Source: Bacteroidales bacterium (GTDB lineage Bacteria; Bacteroidota; Bacteroidia; Bacteroidales; UBA932). From it: a DNA stretch of 5,826 nucleotides. Location: NCBI GenBank assembly GCA_017471085.1, contig JAFUWW010000109.1, positions 1-5,826 on the forward strand, given 5' to 3'. The notes under the pieces are model-generated. The model ran no database searches. It was not told the DNA's origin and saw nothing but the letters and a program-made list of their open reading frames with translations. Below, piece after piece: positions 5,075-5,826 of the stretch; the stretch's first letter is position 1; each line of letters starts with the position of its first letter. The position numbers and the translations under genes were made by a program.

Positions 5075-5826
5075 TCAGTCCTTGTAAAGGCCTTCGCGGG
5101 AGAGCAGATGGTTCAGGTTGGCCAGGCCGTAGGCCGTAACCGCCTGGACCACGGCCGAGTGTTCCATGTAGGCGGGGATGAGTTTGTCGTACAGGTCGTC
5201 CTCGGTGTGCCAGATGTCCCGGTAGATGAAGTCGTAGCCGAAGATGTCGCTTTCGCGGAAGGAGATGGCCGGAATGCCGTTCATGGCAAAATAGGCATGG
5301 TCCGAGCCGCCGGCGCGCGTGGGACGCGGCTGCGCTTCTCCCTCCCGCTTGTTCACGGTGAAGGGAATCTCCGGATTGTAGTCCTTGAGCGGCTCGCAGG
5401 CTTTCACGAAATCGTCGTACATGGCCGGCGGAACCGTGATGGAAGTGGCCGCCAGGGGGCCTCCGTCGCGGTTGAAGTAATTGGAAATCTTGTTCCAGGG
5501 AATGGTCTTCTGCTCAACAAAGTACTTGGAGCCCAGCAGGCCGTACTCTTCTCCGGTCCAGATGCAGAACAGGATGGAGCGTTTGGGCTTGGCCCCGGCG
5601 GCAGCGAGCAGGCGCGCGGCTTCCATAGTCACGCATACACCTTGTCCGTCGTCCGTAGAGCCGGTGGCAATGTCGTAGGCGTCCAGGTGGCTTCCCATCA
5701 TCACGTATTCGTCCGGGTACTGCGTGCCCTTGATCTTGGCCAGGATGTTGTGGTACTTCATGGGGCCCGGGAAGAAGTGGTTGCGGATGTCGAACTCCAG
5801 CTGGAAGTCCTGACGGTCCACGACCT
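5075..5826 (-). CDS. M28-family zinc metallopeptidase, C-terminal part (carboxypeptidase Q-like)
   Basis: The gene enters from the right edge; the last 250 codons and the stop are present. The catalytic domain of a two-zinc aminopeptidase/carboxypeptidase is almost complete. Counting from the GTG codon at 5821 as residue 1, the putative zinc ligands are His45 (GSHLD), bridging Asp57 (STDDG), Glu92 (TGEEYG, with Glu91 as general base), Asp119 (NRDGG) and His205 (DIWHTEDD). Their spacing agrees with that of M28 enzymes. The phrase HNILAKIKGTQYPDEYVMMG before the first ligand resembles carboxypeptidase Q-type members. Such proteins are normally exported and release amino acids from peptides, but the signal peptide would be outside the window. 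The GTG at 5821 is an internal codon, not a start, because the frame stays open to the edge. A 218-base gap and a hairpin separate it from rsmA, so it is probably a separate transcription unit. Confidence 0.93.
   Translation of the reverse strand, partial: VVDRQDFQLEFDIRNHFFPGPMKYHNILAKIKGTQYPDEYVMMGSHLDAYDIATGSTDDGQGVCVTMEAARLLAAAGAKPKRSILFCIWTGEEYGLLGSKYFVEQKTIPWNKISNYFNRDGGPLAATSITVPPAMYDDFVKACEPLKDYNPEIPFTVNKREGEAQPRPTRAGGSDHAYFAMNGIPAISFRESDIFGYDFIYRDIWHTEDDLYDKLIPAYMEHSAVVQAVTAYGLANLNHLLSREGLYKD

Overview
The window looks like a chromosomal segment from a fairly GC-rich member of the Bacteroidetes, probably Bacteroidales. This rests on three things. Two promoters carry the TAnnTTTG-type -7 box of that phylum, and no convincing Shine-Dalgarno sequences precede the genes. 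The RsmA protein has the NFPYN form of its catalytic motif. The tandem SGNH-SGNH-MBOAT cassette is of a kind I associate with Bacteroidetes. The genus cannot be fixed from the sequence alone.

All genes lie on the minus strand, so the window reads biologically from right to left. First comes the 3' part of an M28 zinc metallopeptidase gene (5075 to the right edge). A 218-base intergenic region follows, holding a 48-nt near-perfect hairpin (4991-5038) and a promoter box. Next are rsmA (16S rRNA dimethyladenosine transferase) and, one base further on, a gene for a secreted phospholipase D/cardiolipin-synthase-like protein. After a 50-base gap with its own promoter comes a tightly overlapped trio: a membrane-anchored SGNH protein, a secreted SGNH protein, and the start of an MBOAT acyltransferase that runs off the left edge. 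Both junctions in the trio are ATGA stop/start overlaps.

The trio reads as an extracytoplasmic O-acylation system. The MBOAT protein would move an acyl group across the inner membrane, and the two SGNH proteins would pass it to, or remove it from, a periplasmic or surface glycan. The glycan is not identifiable here. The rsmA-PLD pair is probably one transcript whose members have unrelated jobs (ribosome maturation and envelope lipid chemistry).

The most unusual feature is inside rsmA. A composite palindromic repeat of about 75 bp (4695-4769) sits in frame and adds roughly 20 residues just before the S-adenosylmethionine-binding motif. It resembles, in principle, the palindromic elements known to insert in frame in Rickettsia genes. 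The long plus-strand open frames are antisense shadows of the conserved minus-strand genes. No RNA genes, CRISPR arrays or insertion sequences were seen.
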